A DNA stretch of 55,514 bases from a virus: positions 1 to 55,514 of IMG/VR virus record IMGVR_UViG_3300046724_000534; one strand, written 5' to 3'. Positions 47,845-54,441 of the stretch are shown piece by piece; the stretch's first letter is position 1; every line of letters begins with the position of its first letter. Under the pieces are notes generated by a model that did no database searches, was not told where the DNA came from, and worked only from the letters and a program-made list of their open reading frames with translations. Position numbers and translations under genes: made by a program.

Positions 47845-48644
47845 TTAGAAACCATCTGATTCACGAGGTCAGCGGCTTCGGAGAGTGCGGCATCGACCCC
47901 CACTTTCTCCGCGGTGTACCGGAACATGCGGTTGTCGCGGGGAAGGCATGGACCGGAATAGGGTCTGCCTGGTTCCAGATAACACGGATTGATGCGTGGG
48001 TCGGCGCCTACGGCTTCCATGATCTTTTTCGAATCGGCGCCCATTTTCTTGGCCACGAGATGCAACTGATTAGCGAGAGAAATCTTCATGGTGAGCGCGC
48101 AGTTAAGCGTAATCTTAGCCAGTTCCGCCTCTATCAGCGACATCCGGATAATCGGCACATCGTTGATGGCCTGATACAGCCGCTCCGCCCGATCCCCGGC
48201 AGCTTTCGACCCTTCCCCAATCAACGTGAATGCCGGATTCACCAGGTCCGCGTCCACGTACTCGAGCCTGATAAATTCCGGCTTATAAACGATGTTATCG
48301 CCCACAATCTTCCGAAACTCATCGCACGAGCCCGGCACCGTCGTACTCGTCACAATGTAGAGGTAATCACGTTCCATTTGTGGCCTATGCCGTTTGGCAC
48401 TGCTCGCAAATTCGGTTAAGGCAGATAACAGATATTCGTTTGAGAATGATCCATCAGCAAGAGAAGGAGTCTGCACAATGAAGATTGTGGCTGTTGTGAC
48501 CAGTACAGCACTATCGACATCGAGCGTCTCGGAAATATTCTTGTCACGATCGTACCCAACCGCCTTAAACCCCTTGCGGCGCAGCATCCCCAGGATCGGC
48601 CGACCCACCTTCCCCATCCCGCATACGCAAATTCGCTCCGTCAC
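47841..48644 (-). CDS. UDP-glucose dehydrogenase-like protein, shortened, 267 aa
   Basis: GTG at 48644 follows GGGGTG. C-V-C-G-M-G-K-V-G-R-P at 6-16 is the NAD site. K-P-E-F-I-R-L, L-A-K-I-T-L-N-C-A-L-T (catalytic Lys) and Y-S-G-P-C-L-P-R-D-N (catalytic Cys near 230) are kept, so oxidation of a nucleotide sugar is plausible. The chain is about 150 residues shorter than usual and lacks the C-terminal UDP-binding domain. It may supply a uronic acid to the glycosyltransferases of the block. Confidence 0.8.
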   Translation of the reverse strand: MTERICVCGMGKVGRPILGMLRRKGFKAVGYDRDKNISETLDVDSAVLVTTATIFIVQTPSLADGSFSNEYLLSALTEFASSAKRHRPQMERDYLYIVTSTTVPGSCDEFRKIVGDNIVYKPEFIRLEYVDADLVNPAFTLIGEGSKAAGDRAERLYQAINDVPIIRMSLIEAELAKITLNCALTMKISLANQLHLVAKKMGADSKKIMEAVGADPRINPCYLEPGRPYSGPCLPRDNRMFRYTAEKVGVDAALSEAADLVNQMVSK

Positions 48645-48651
48645 CGCTTTT

Positions 48652-48867
48652 TCACCCCGCACAATCGACAATACCCCTTCTCGAACCGGTGCGCGCGCCT
48701 TCGGCGCCCATCGACGATACACGTATTCTTGGATGACACCCGCATAAGCAATTCTTCTTGAAACACAGCCCGTGCCGCCCCGCACGACAATTCCCGCTCT
48801 CCCGTGCCACCGATCGCTGGTCCAGCTTCGCCACCCGCTTCAAGAATGCACCTTCCCAGAAGTCCAC
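48652..48867 (-). CDS. Small zinc protein with C-R-A-G-R-H motif, 71 aa
   Basis: GTG at 48867 has GAGG upstream. The motif C-R-A-G-R-H-G-L-C-x4-C-L-C-G-C-H in the middle equals in plan the first Cys cluster of the gene at 33615. The tails are basic. The motif is widespread in phage miniproteins, with no known role. It overlaps the previous gene by 28 bases. Confidence 0.6.
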   Translation of the reverse strand: MDFWEGAFLKRVAKLDQRSVARESGNCRAGRHGLCFKKNCLCGCHPRIRVSSMGAEGARTGSRRGIVDCAG

Positions 48868-49007
48868 TTTACCTCGTTCGTCTCAAACTCAACCTCACCC
48901 AGCGCTCCACACTCCGGACACCAAAAATACTGCCCGCTACTACATGTTCCGCGGGAACACAGATACCAACTCTCCTCATGCTTCCCGTGATGCACCGGAA
49001 AAACCAA
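48840..49007 (-). CDS. Small Zn-ribbon protein, about 55 aa
   Basis: TTG at 49007 is the best start found; AAGG lies upstream but spacing is not ideal. The product has C-S-R-G-T-C and C-P-E-C-G, a compact zinc site, and a terminal beta part with E-V-E-F-E-T-N-E-V-K-W. It lies between two other Cys-rich miniproteins. The start is uncertain. Confidence 0.45.
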   Translation of the reverse strand: MVFPVHHGKHEESWYLCSRGTCSSGQYFWCPECGALGEVEFETNEVKWTSGKVHS

Positions 49008-49020
49008 TTCCTTAAATACC

Positions 49021-49200
49021 TTAGTACCGCTCGTCTTTGCCACGATACGCCGTCCCCCACTTATGCTTCCGTACCTCCCGCATATCCTGGCACGACCTGC
49101 ACCAACATTCTTGCCAAATCGACTCTGCCTTGTGTATCTCGATCCTTTCGTACTTATCGTGCAAATACCCCAACCCCTTATCCACAGGCATCTCATTCAT
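49021..49200 (-). CDS. Small Cys protein, 59 aa
   Basis: ATG at 49200 overlaps the RHH stop as ATGA. The middle has C-W-C-R-S-C and W-G-T-A-Y-R-G-K near the end, with charged helices around. Fewer than four clear ligands are seen, so a partner is needed if zinc is bound. Function unknown. Confidence 0.5.
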   Translation of the reverse strand: MNEMPVDKGLGYLHDKYERIEIHKAESIWQECWCRSCQDMREVRKHKWGTAYRGKDERY

Positions 49201-49550
49201 TCCGTCACCGCCTTCCCCCCACACTGCCAACACCGATAACCCTTCTCAGTCCCATGCTTACACCGCGCCACAGCCTTCGGATTCGCGTTCCGGCAGTGCG
49301 CGTATGGACACTTCCCCGGTCCATACCCGAAGTCATGGTCACATGGCTGACCCATTGCATCGGCAGCAGGCTCCCGTCTCTTTGCCTCTCGTACCGGCTC
49401 AACCCGCTGCACGTCCGGTACTGCACTTCTTTCCTCGTTACACCGCCCTCGTACCCATTCCGATAAACTTTCTCCATTTTCTCCCGCCTTCCGCTTCCAC
49501 TCCTCAAGCTCCGCGCTCGGCAACCGGAACTTGATCGTCGCGTCATTCAT
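49197..49550 (-). CDS. Ribbon-helix-helix regulator with C-terminal zinc site, 117 aa
   Basis: Residues 3-40 (T-I-K-F-R-L-P-S-A-E-L-E-E-W-K-R-K-A, then L-S-E-W-V-R-G-R-C) are a ribbon-helix-helix: a strand that binds DNA followed by two helices. After a linker come two Cys/His groups (C-P-Y-A-H-C, C-K-H, C-W-Q-C-G-G). The gene starts the modification block. Four copies of a 10-base repeat cover its promoter, the last one touching its ATG, so self-repression is likely. Confidence 0.7.
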   Translation of the reverse strand: MNDATIKFRLPSAELEEWKRKAGENGESLSEWVRGRCNEERSAVPDVQRVEPVREAKRREPAADAMGQPCDHDFGYGPGKCPYAHCRNANPKAVARCKHGTEKGYRCWQCGGKAVTE

Positions 49551-49622
49551 GTGGGTACATCTACCCGTTGTGGGTACAGATGTCAAGGTTTTTGTGGGTA
49601 CAATATAGGATTTGTGGGGACA
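49550..49622. repeat. Four operator-like direct repeats
   Basis: TGTGGGTACA occurs at 49550, 49569 and 49593 and TGTGGGGACA at 49613 (plus strand). The spacings are 19, 24 and 20 bases, about two helical turns. A related site in opposite direction lies at 49726-49735. Confidence 0.7.
49558..49586 (-). promoter_or_regulatory. Promoter of the modification block
   Basis: TTGACA (perfect), 17-base spacer and TAGATG on the minus strand; 7 bases further is the ATG of the RHH gene, so the message would be leaderless. One operator repeat lies in the spacer, one between -10 and the start. Confidence 0.6.
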
Positions 49623-49943
49623 ATCTAGTTGGGCAGAAATTCCCACTATTCTCGATGAAGGCCTAGCTGTAGAGATCGACCCCGGACCCGCATTAGTGAC
49701 CCGGCCGGCTCGAAGTTTTCCGTAAGGGTACCCACGAAAATGCCCCCGGACACGCTCGCAGGATACCGCGGTAATCGTCTGCCGATGCGCTGCTAATCCG
49801 CTGCCAGTTATGGAGCTCCCAACTGGCCAGCAATCGGCAAAGCATCGGCGGCTAATTGCCCAACTAACTGCCCAACTAAATGTAGCATGGAATGTAGCAG
49901 GACTATCTAAGTACAGTGGAATGAATGTGTGGCAGAGAGTATA
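49623..49943. other. Non-coding control region with nested palindrome and tandem repeats
   Basis: No convincing gene lies here. GCCGATGC (49781) and GCATCGGC (49842) form an outer inverted repeat; GCCAGTT (49803) and AACTGGC (49821) an inner one; GGAGCTCC (49812) is the centre. TGCCCAACTAA occurs twice in tandem (49857 and 49869), with a near copy in inverse direction at 49625-49635. TGTAGCA occurs twice nearby. It could be an origin, a partition site or a regulatory RNA. Confidence 0.45.
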
Positions 49944-50219
49944 TCATTCTAACCCTAGCATCTTACGCTCGAATTCGCGTTGCTTCTTTTCCGCTCGCAT
50001 CTTGGCCTGAACTGCGCGTGCGATGGCCGTAGGATTGATCCCGCGCTTGCGGTAGTTTGCTTGTGCGCGCCGGCCGTTACGCGTGGCTATCATCATCAGC
50101 GCGTGTGCGCGACGTGCGGATGCGCCTACACTCTTCCACTTTTCGATTCTCGCCAAAATAGCAGCACTTGTCTTCACAGAAGTAAGATCACCTACGTACG
50201 GGGCGGAAAGCAAGGACAA
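49944..50219 (-). CDS. Hypothetical basic helical protein, 91 aa or shorter
   Basis: The frame opens at TTG 50219; GTG in frame 16 codons later is an alternative. The last 60 residues look like a real protein: R-A-H-A-L-M-M-I-A-T-R-N-G-R-R-A-Q-A-N-Y-R-K-R-G-I-N-P-T followed by a Lys/Arg/Glu helix. It stands alone on the minus strand between the control region and the early promoter. Nucleic-acid binding is plausible. Confidence 0.5.
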   Translation of the reverse strand: MSLLSAPYVGDLTSVKTSAAILARIEKWKSVGASARRAHALMMIATRNGRRAQANYRKRGINPTAIARAVQAKMRAEKKQREFERKMLGLE

Positions 50220-50318
50220 AAACGTAATACGCTAACAGAGATAAGAACCTTTAAGTACCGAGAATCGAGTGTATTAGCGCCGAAACTGAGAAATGTTGCG
50301 TTAGTGCGAAGATAATGC

Positions 50319-50347
50319 TTGACATCATGCCTAACTTAATATAGGAT
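50319..50347 (+). promoter_or_regulatory. Early-block promoter
   Basis: TTGACA (perfect), 17-base spacer and TAGGAT. Upstream, between 50225 and 50310, TTAGCG-like half sites occur three times in both directions and could be binding sites of a regulator. Confidence 0.6.
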
Positions 50348-50351
50348 GCGT

Positions 50352-50379
50352 GTAGGTAAGGATAGCGTCCTTAACCTAC
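50352..50379 (+). other. 5'-leader hairpin of the early message
   Basis: GTAGGT and AAGGA pair with TCCTT and ACCTAC around a 5-base loop with one bulged A. The hairpin starts close to the predicted transcript start and ends one base before AGGAGG of the first early gene. Confidence 0.55.
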
Positions 50380-50394
50380 AGGAGGATAAATCGA

Positions 50395-50805
50395 ATGTTT
50401 GAAGCAATTAGCCTTAAATCAGCACCCGAAGTCAAGAAAGTCATTACCGTCGCGTTTCCCAGCTATAAGAAACACAATGCTTTCCTGTCCGAATTTCACC
50501 CGATGCAGATTAACTCGTATTGGGATGGCGGTTCGCGTGATTACTTCGCCATCGTCGAGCTCGCCACCATGCAACGTAAGGATATGCCCACACGCACGCA
50601 TCCTTGCTTTGAAGTGTCGCAACGTGGCCTTGCAAACCAGTCGAATGACGTAGTGGAAATAGACCACGTTGGAAATATCACCTTGAAAATATTGCCGGAA
50701 GGATTCGCGCTTGTTTCCGCTGGTATCTTTTGCGGTAAACCAGGTACCGCGCACGTATACCTGAATCCCGCGAATATGACTAAGCTTTTGGTAGGTGCGC
50801 GATGA
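50395..50805 (+). CDS. First early protein, 136 aa, unknown
   Basis: AGGAGG precedes the ATG at 9 bases, with a hairpin just upstream. The protein is mixed alpha/beta with aromatic strands (I-N-S-Y-W-D-G-G-S-R-D-Y-F-A-I-V) and one Cys near the middle. As the first gene after the strongest-looking promoter it is a candidate for a host take-over factor. No family recognised. Confidence 0.65.
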   Translation: MFEAISLKSAPEVKKVITVAFPSYKKHNAFLSEFHPMQINSYWDGGSRDYFAIVELATMQRKDMPTRTHPCFEVSQRGLANQSNDVVEIDHVGNITLKILPEGFALVSAGIFCGKPGTAHVYLNPANMTKLLVGAR

Positions 50806-51044
50806 AATTCACTCACGAAATATGGGTATTTGGGCCTGATTCGTGGCACGCAAATACGAATAACGGTCACATGATTAGATCATTTGTTTCACCGCATGGT
50901 GCTTTTCGGCCCTATGCTTACCGTGTTTTTCTAGAAACTGCCAAACGTGAATTGGGATGTAAGCCGAGATTCGTACGCGACTGTACGGTAGCAGGTCACC
51001 ACTACTCGAATGCCGATGGCACGATTGTCTTGGAGTTGCATTAG
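50802..51044 (+). CDS. Hypothetical early protein, 80 aa
   Basis: It starts with an ATGA overlap. A small alpha/beta protein with His residues (F-T-H-E-I-W-V-F-G-P and V-A-G-H-H-Y-S-N-A-D-G). No family recognised. It is coupled to the first early gene. Confidence 0.6.
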   Translation: MKFTHEIWVFGPDSWHANTNNGHMIRSFVSPHGAFRPYAYRVFLETAKRELGCKPRFVRDCTVAGHHYSNADGTIVLELH

Positions 51045-51060
51045 TCGTTTGTTCCGGATT

Positions 51061-51098
51061 GTGCTCACGTAGAGCACTTTCCAGAGCGTAACGGCTCT
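51061..51098 (+). other. Two small hairpins between early genes
   Basis: GTGCTC/GAGCAC with a 5-base loop, followed by TTT, and AGAGC/GCTCT with a 6-base loop. They lie in the 100-base gap after 51044 and could attenuate or stabilise the message. Confidence 0.35.
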
Positions 51099-51143
51099 AA
51101 TCCAAAGGCCCGATTAGCTATCGGCGCCGAGAGAGGCAAAGCA

Positions 51144-51392
51144 ATGAAATACACGTATAAACGAATAGACGGTCTGTACTTGCGGTCCGATCGTCAAATA
51201 GCGGTCTCACCGTCCGATATATCTGAGCCATTTAATCGGTCTACCTGGACAGATACGCGATGCACCGCTTGTTTCCTCGGAAACTGCCACACTGTAGACG
51301 CACACGTAGCGAATGTTTCCCGCTATTGCCAATCTTTGCACCCGAACTGGTTTGTTTTGCTCCGATCTGTGTACCGGGACGGTGCCAAGTGA
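51144..51392 (+). CDS. Hypothetical early protein, 82 aa
   Basis: GAGAGG precedes the ATG at 7 bases. The middle has C-T-A-C-F-L-G-N-C-H, a possible zinc site with a fourth Cys near residue 65. The rest is polar. Coupled by a GTGA overlap to the AAA+ gene. Function unknown. Confidence 0.6.
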   Translation: MKYTYKRIDGLYLRSDRQIAVSPSDISEPFNRSTWTDTRCTACFLGNCHTVDAHVANVSRYCQSLHPNWFVLLRSVYRDGAK

Positions 51393-52060
51393 GCACGCAA
51401 ACCCCATTTGAGTCTATGTTCCCAGAGTCTCAACCTGGACTCGCTTTCCCGAAACCACTAGCAGAGAAATACCGGCCGGTTCACATCTCCGATTTTATCG
51501 GACTAGACAAAGTTAAGAAGATTCTCTCGGCATTCTCGATCCGGCCCACTGTAAGCGCGTGGGTATTCGTGGGCCCGGCCGGAACGGGCAAGACCACCAT
51601 GGCGCAAGCTCTGTGCTCTGCTATCCATGGCGAATTTCACCACATTCCAAGCCAAAAGTGCGATGCCAGAGCAATAGACGATGTAGTGCGGCAATGCTGG
51701 TACGCGCCGTTCCATGGCACGTTTCACGTAGTGGTAGTCGATGAATTCGATCATATGACTCAGGGTGCGCAACTGGCATTGCTTTCCAAGCTGGACAGCA
51801 CGGATGCTCCCCCGCAAACCATTTGGATATTTACAGGCAATTCAACCGAGGGAATCGAACCGCGCTTTATGTCCAGGTGTCGCGTACTCGAATTTTCAAG
51901 CTATGGCATGAGGGAATCATTGGCCGATTTGCTGTCAAAGGTATGGCAATCGGAAACTGGACAGTCTTCCGGCCCTAACTTTGAACGAATCGCCAAAGAT
52001 TCAAACAATAATTGCCGAGGCGCTTTGATGCAACTGGAATTGGAATTGCTTGCAAGGTGA
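51389..52060 (+). CDS. Clamp-loader-like AAA+ ATPase, 223 aa
   Basis: GTG at 51389 overlaps the upstream TGA. The order K-Y-R-P (about 25), G-P-A-G-T-G-K-T-T (Walker A, about 62), V-V-V-D-E-F-D (Walker B, about 113), G-N-S-T-E-G (sensor 1) and P-R-F-M-S-R-C-R (arginine-finger SRC) is that of RFC small subunits and DnaX. The collar domain used for oligomers is missing, so it is shorter than usual. No sliding clamp or polymerase is visible in the window. Confidence 0.8.
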   Translation: MSTQTPFESMFPESQPGLAFPKPLAEKYRPVHISDFIGLDKVKKILSAFSIRPTVSAWVFVGPAGTGKTTMAQALCSAIHGEFHHIPSQKCDARAIDDVVRQCWYAPFHGTFHVVVVDEFDHMTQGAQLALLSKLDSTDAPPQTIWIFTGNSTEGIEPRFMSRCRVLEFSSYGMRESLADLLSKVWQSETGQSSGPNFERIAKDSNNNCRGALMQLELELLAR

Positions 52061-52109
52061 TTAGAAATGAATGTTTACGGGTAGCACCCGACAAAGAGAG
52101 GACAAAGCA

Positions 52110-52421
52110 ATGGCAAACGAAACGAAACATACACCTGGACCGTGGACGCCCGCAAAGGAAACGGCACACACCCGCGCTCAGGTATTTGAGGGTGGCGATT
52201 ATGCTCGACAGATTGCAGATGTCTTCGGGGAATCTTATGAAACCCGTGCCGCCAATGCTCGCCTGATCGCAGCCGCACCGGAAATGCTCGCCTGCCTCAA
52301 AGCATGGATCGAAGCCGAACGCGATGCACACTTTGAGGAACAAGCCCATGATCCGGAAGGGTGTCGTTACTGCGAATCTCTCGCCGTCATCGCAGAAGTG
52401 GAAAATTGGGACAAACGGTAG
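52110..52421 (+). CDS. Phage protein with N-A-R-L-I-A-A-A-P-E motif, 103 aa
   Basis: AGAGAGG lies upstream of ATG 52110. H-T-P-G-P-W near the start and A-A-N-A-R-L-I-A-A-A-P-E-M-L near 55 are the signature of a very common phage protein group with unknown function. The C-terminal half has C-R-Y-C and an acidic helix. It is an early gene; no role can be given. Confidence 0.7.
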   Translation: MANETKHTPGPWTPAKETAHTRAQVFEGGDYARQIADVFGESYETRAANARLIAAAPEMLACLKAWIEAERDAHFEEQAHDPEGCRYCESLAVIAEVENWDKR

Positions 52422-52427
52422 GTATCC

Positions 52428-52586
52428 ATGCGCCACGAACACAAACCTGTACCCGAATCGACGCCCGAGCGCGTAGTCTATGCCGCACTCCAGGACATAC
52501 AACGGCTATGCGCACGCGGCGCCGAACTGGATCAAATCTGGGAACGCGCCGAAAAAGCCATTGAACAGGCGAAATCGAGACACTGA
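52428..52586 (+). CDS. Small helical protein, 52 aa
   Basis: ATG at 52428 opens a frame to TGA 52584. The body is a charged helix (A-L-Q-D-I-Q-R-L-C-A-R-G-A-E-L-D-Q-I-W-E-R-A-E-K-A). No strong ribosome site (GGTA) but it fits exactly between two genes. No family recognised. Confidence 0.45.
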   Translation: MRHEHKPVPESTPERVVYAALQDIQRLCARGAELDQIWERAEKAIEQAKSRH

Positions 52587-52598
52587 AAGGACAAACCG

Positions 52599-52754
52599 AT
52601 GATTGGCGACATTGTAGCAGCACTGATTATTTTCTTTTGGGTGATCCCGGCATTGCTCTGGCTCGCCGGCTGGTGCCTGGTGCTGGTCTTCGAACACCCG
52701 AAAGCCGCCTTAGTCTTGGCTGTTATTGCCGGTATCATCATCTGGAGTCACTAA
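52599..52754 (+). CDS. Two-span membrane miniprotein, 51 aa
   Basis: AAAGGA precedes ATG 52599. Two hydrophobic helices (5-30 and 36-49) are split by a polar turn (F-E-H-P-K). It is the last gene before a terminator. No function can be assigned; small early membrane proteins often affect the host envelope. Confidence 0.55.
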   Translation: MIGDIVAALIIFFWVIPALLWLAGWCLVLVFEHPKAALVLAVIAGIIIWSH

Positions 52755-52828
52755 CCTTGTCCACCAGGTAAAGAACGTCCATTCGTCCTCCGCCTGGTCC
52801 AAGACCCTGACCGATAGCTTCGGCTCAT

Positions 52829-52860
52829 GGTTCGGTGGGTAAAGCCGAACCGTATTTTTC
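52829..52860 (+). terminator. Intrinsic terminator inside the early block
   Basis: GGTTCGG pairs with CCGAACC around a 9-base loop and is followed by GTATTTTTC. It ends the first early unit in the 154-base gap before 52909. Confidence 0.65.
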
Positions 52861-52908
52861 TCTTGCTATTGCCGGATTGCATGATACAAACAAGTTGGGC
52901 ATCGACAT

Positions 52909-53040
52909 ATGAGACTAGAACGCGAACGCGACCGCATCGAACGTAAACGCCTGTGGCGCGGATTGATATTTGCTCTTGGTTTTACCGCCATTATCGGCGC
53001 CTGTATCGCCTGGATTATCCTGATTCTCTATGGGAGATAA
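52909..53040 (+). CDS. Membrane miniprotein, 43 aa
   Basis: ATG at 52909 starts a basic N-terminus (R-L-E-R-E-R-D-R-I-E-R-K-R) followed by a single hydrophobic span (residues 19-41). Positive-inside rule puts the N-terminus in the cytoplasm. The stop overlaps the neighbourhood of the next start. No clear ribosome site; assigned from sequence character. Confidence 0.45.
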   Translation: MRLERERDRIERKRLWRGLIFALGFTAIIGACIAWIILILYGR

Positions 53041-53044
53041 GCCG

Positions 53045-53254
53045 ATGGACGCTAAAAAAACAGCCGCACTCGAAGTTATTTTAGCCGCTCTTGCGGTGCG
53101 CGACGAAGACCAGGGGGCCGAGTTTCCCGATGAGCTGCACGCCCGCATGATTGAGATTGCGATAGATGCCGTGACGCCGAAACCCCCGGAAATCGACTGG
53201 CTGCACTATGCCGAAATTATCTGCCATGGCCCGCTTAAACGGAGGGTGCAATGA
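53045..53254 (+). CDS. Hypothetical early protein, 69 aa
   Basis: GGGAG lies 9 bases before ATG 53045; an ATG at 53030 would overlap the previous gene. The product is a small acidic helical protein with one Cys. Coupled by ATGA to the next gene. No family recognised. Confidence 0.55.
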   Translation: MDAKKTAALEVILAALAVRDEDQGAEFPDELHARMIEIAIDAVTPKPPEIDWLHYAEIICHGPLKRRVQ

Positions 53255-53442
53255 TTTGCATTCAATGTGGCCGAACGTTCACCCCTGAAAATAATGGCGA
53301 TGGCAAAAGCCCATGCTGTACCGCCGACGGTAGGGTCGATCGTTCGTGTTGGAAAACGATGGAATGTCTACTCTTGGATGGCCATAAAGGGCCGTGCCAG
53401 TCAAAACGGAGGGCATTGAGGAGACCAGCCGATGACCAATGA
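53251..53442 (+). CDS. Small Cys-rich protein, 63 aa
   Basis: It starts with an ATGA overlap. C-I-Q-C-G-R-T-F near the start and C-C-T near 22, C-W-K and C-L-L later give at least four ligands for zinc. The end is basic. Function unknown. Confidence 0.6.
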   Translation: MICIQCGRTFTPENNGDGKSPCCTADGRVDRSCWKTMECLLLDGHKGPCQSKRRALRRPADDQ

Positions 53443-53623
53443 CGAACAACGCGACGCCTATAACGAGGCCCTGGCCGACCTGCCCGACTGTGCCAATTGC
53501 CGGCATCCGTACCATGCAACTCTTTGCGACATCGAAAGCGAAAATTCGTTTTGCGGGTGCCGAAACTTTGAACCCATGACTCTCGAAGACATCCTGGAAC
53601 GCGAACACCCGGAGGAAATCTAG
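53432..53623 (+). CDS. Small acidic Cys-containing protein, 63 aa
   Basis: The ATG lies within the end of the previous gene. C-A-N-C-R-H-P-Y-H-x4-C and C-G-C form a probable zinc site, flanked by acidic helices (E-D-I-L-E-R-E-H-P-E-E-I). Coupled by TAGTG to the recombinase gene. Unknown partner. Confidence 0.6.
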   Translation: MTNDEQRDAYNEALADLPDCANCRHPYHATLCDIESENSFCGCRNFEPMTLEDILEREHPEEI

Positions 53624-54432
53624 TGAGCGAAGCAAAACCAGCACTCGAAGCCGAAGCGCCGAAGAAACTGAACCTTGCTCAGAAGATCCTTGCGATTCAA
53701 GATGCTGTCGGAGTAGTGAACAAAAAAGGAAAGTTTGATTCCGCTATGGGTGGCGGGAACTACTTGAGGATCGAAGATGCTGTAGTGGCTGTGAACAAAT
53801 TACTGTGCTCAAAGGGACTTATTTTCTATGGGAATCTTTTGAAGGCTGACCGCGTACCCCATGAACGGGTCGGAAAAGACGGCAACCTATCCCGCAGCGG
53901 ATACATTTCTAGTGTGCTCATGGAATGGACTGTCGAGGATACAGAGAGCGGCGAAAAGCGGTCTTGGCAGTTCCCTGGAGATGGATACGACAGTACCGAC
54001 AAATCTATCTATAAATCTATGACCGGATCGCGCAAGTACGCCATCATCTGCATTTTCAACCTACCGATTGGAAACGATGTTGAAGAACATGGCAGCGTGA
54101 CATTCGAGGAAGGCAAAGAGAAGCAGAAGAAGATTGCCGCGAACAAGGTGGCCGAGGCTGCCGCCCGCGGCGTGCCATCAGCGATCGACGCCATGAGCCA
54201 GGCCGAACCCGAAAAGAAGGTCACCATCGCCCGGCCGGAGGAGTATAACGGCCACTACATCATCGTCTCCGGCTATACAGCCATCCCACAACTCGAAACT
54301 TTTTTTGTCGATACCGGATGCAAGCGCATCGACTCCAAGAAAACAGGTAAAACCGGCTGGAAAGTGCCGGCAGAGTATGAAAAGGGCTTGTTGGGCATGT
54401 GTACCAGACTTGGCCTGGAAATTGAAGGCTAA
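53623..54432 (+). CDS. ERF-type single-strand annealing protein, 269 aa
   Basis: GTG at 53623 overlaps the upstream TAG. Residues about 20-160 show the ERF pattern: I-E-D-A-V-V-A-V-N-K-L-L, a beta sheet, then G-D-G-Y-D-S-T-D-K-S-I-Y-K-S-M-T-G-S-R-K-Y-A. ERF proteins bind single strands and anneal them, helping circularise or recombine phage DNA. The C-terminal part (200-269) adds a small domain seen in some members. The nuclease at 1143 may work with it. Confidence 0.85.
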   Translation: MSEAKPALEAEAPKKLNLAQKILAIQDAVGVVNKKGKFDSAMGGGNYLRIEDAVVAVNKLLCSKGLIFYGNLLKADRVPHERVGKDGNLSRSGYISSVLMEWTVEDTESGEKRSWQFPGDGYDSTDKSIYKSMTGSRKYAIICIFNLPIGNDVEEHGSVTFEEGKEKQKKIAANKVAEAAARGVPSAIDAMSQAEPEKKVTIARPEEYNGHYIIVSGYTAIPQLETFFVDTGCKRIDSKKTGKTGWKVPAEYEKGLLGMCTRLGLEIEG

Positions 54433-54441
54433 GGGGGTGGA

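Noticed and set aside
48804-49466. 220-codon plus-strand frame in the modification block
   Set aside because: Pro/Thr/Ser-rich shadow; the minus strand carries coupled Cys-rich and RHH genes in this place.
52755-52800. ACCAGG/CCTGGT inverted repeat after 52754 as a terminator
   Set aside because: The loop would be over 20 bases and no T-run follows; the better terminator is the stem at 52829.
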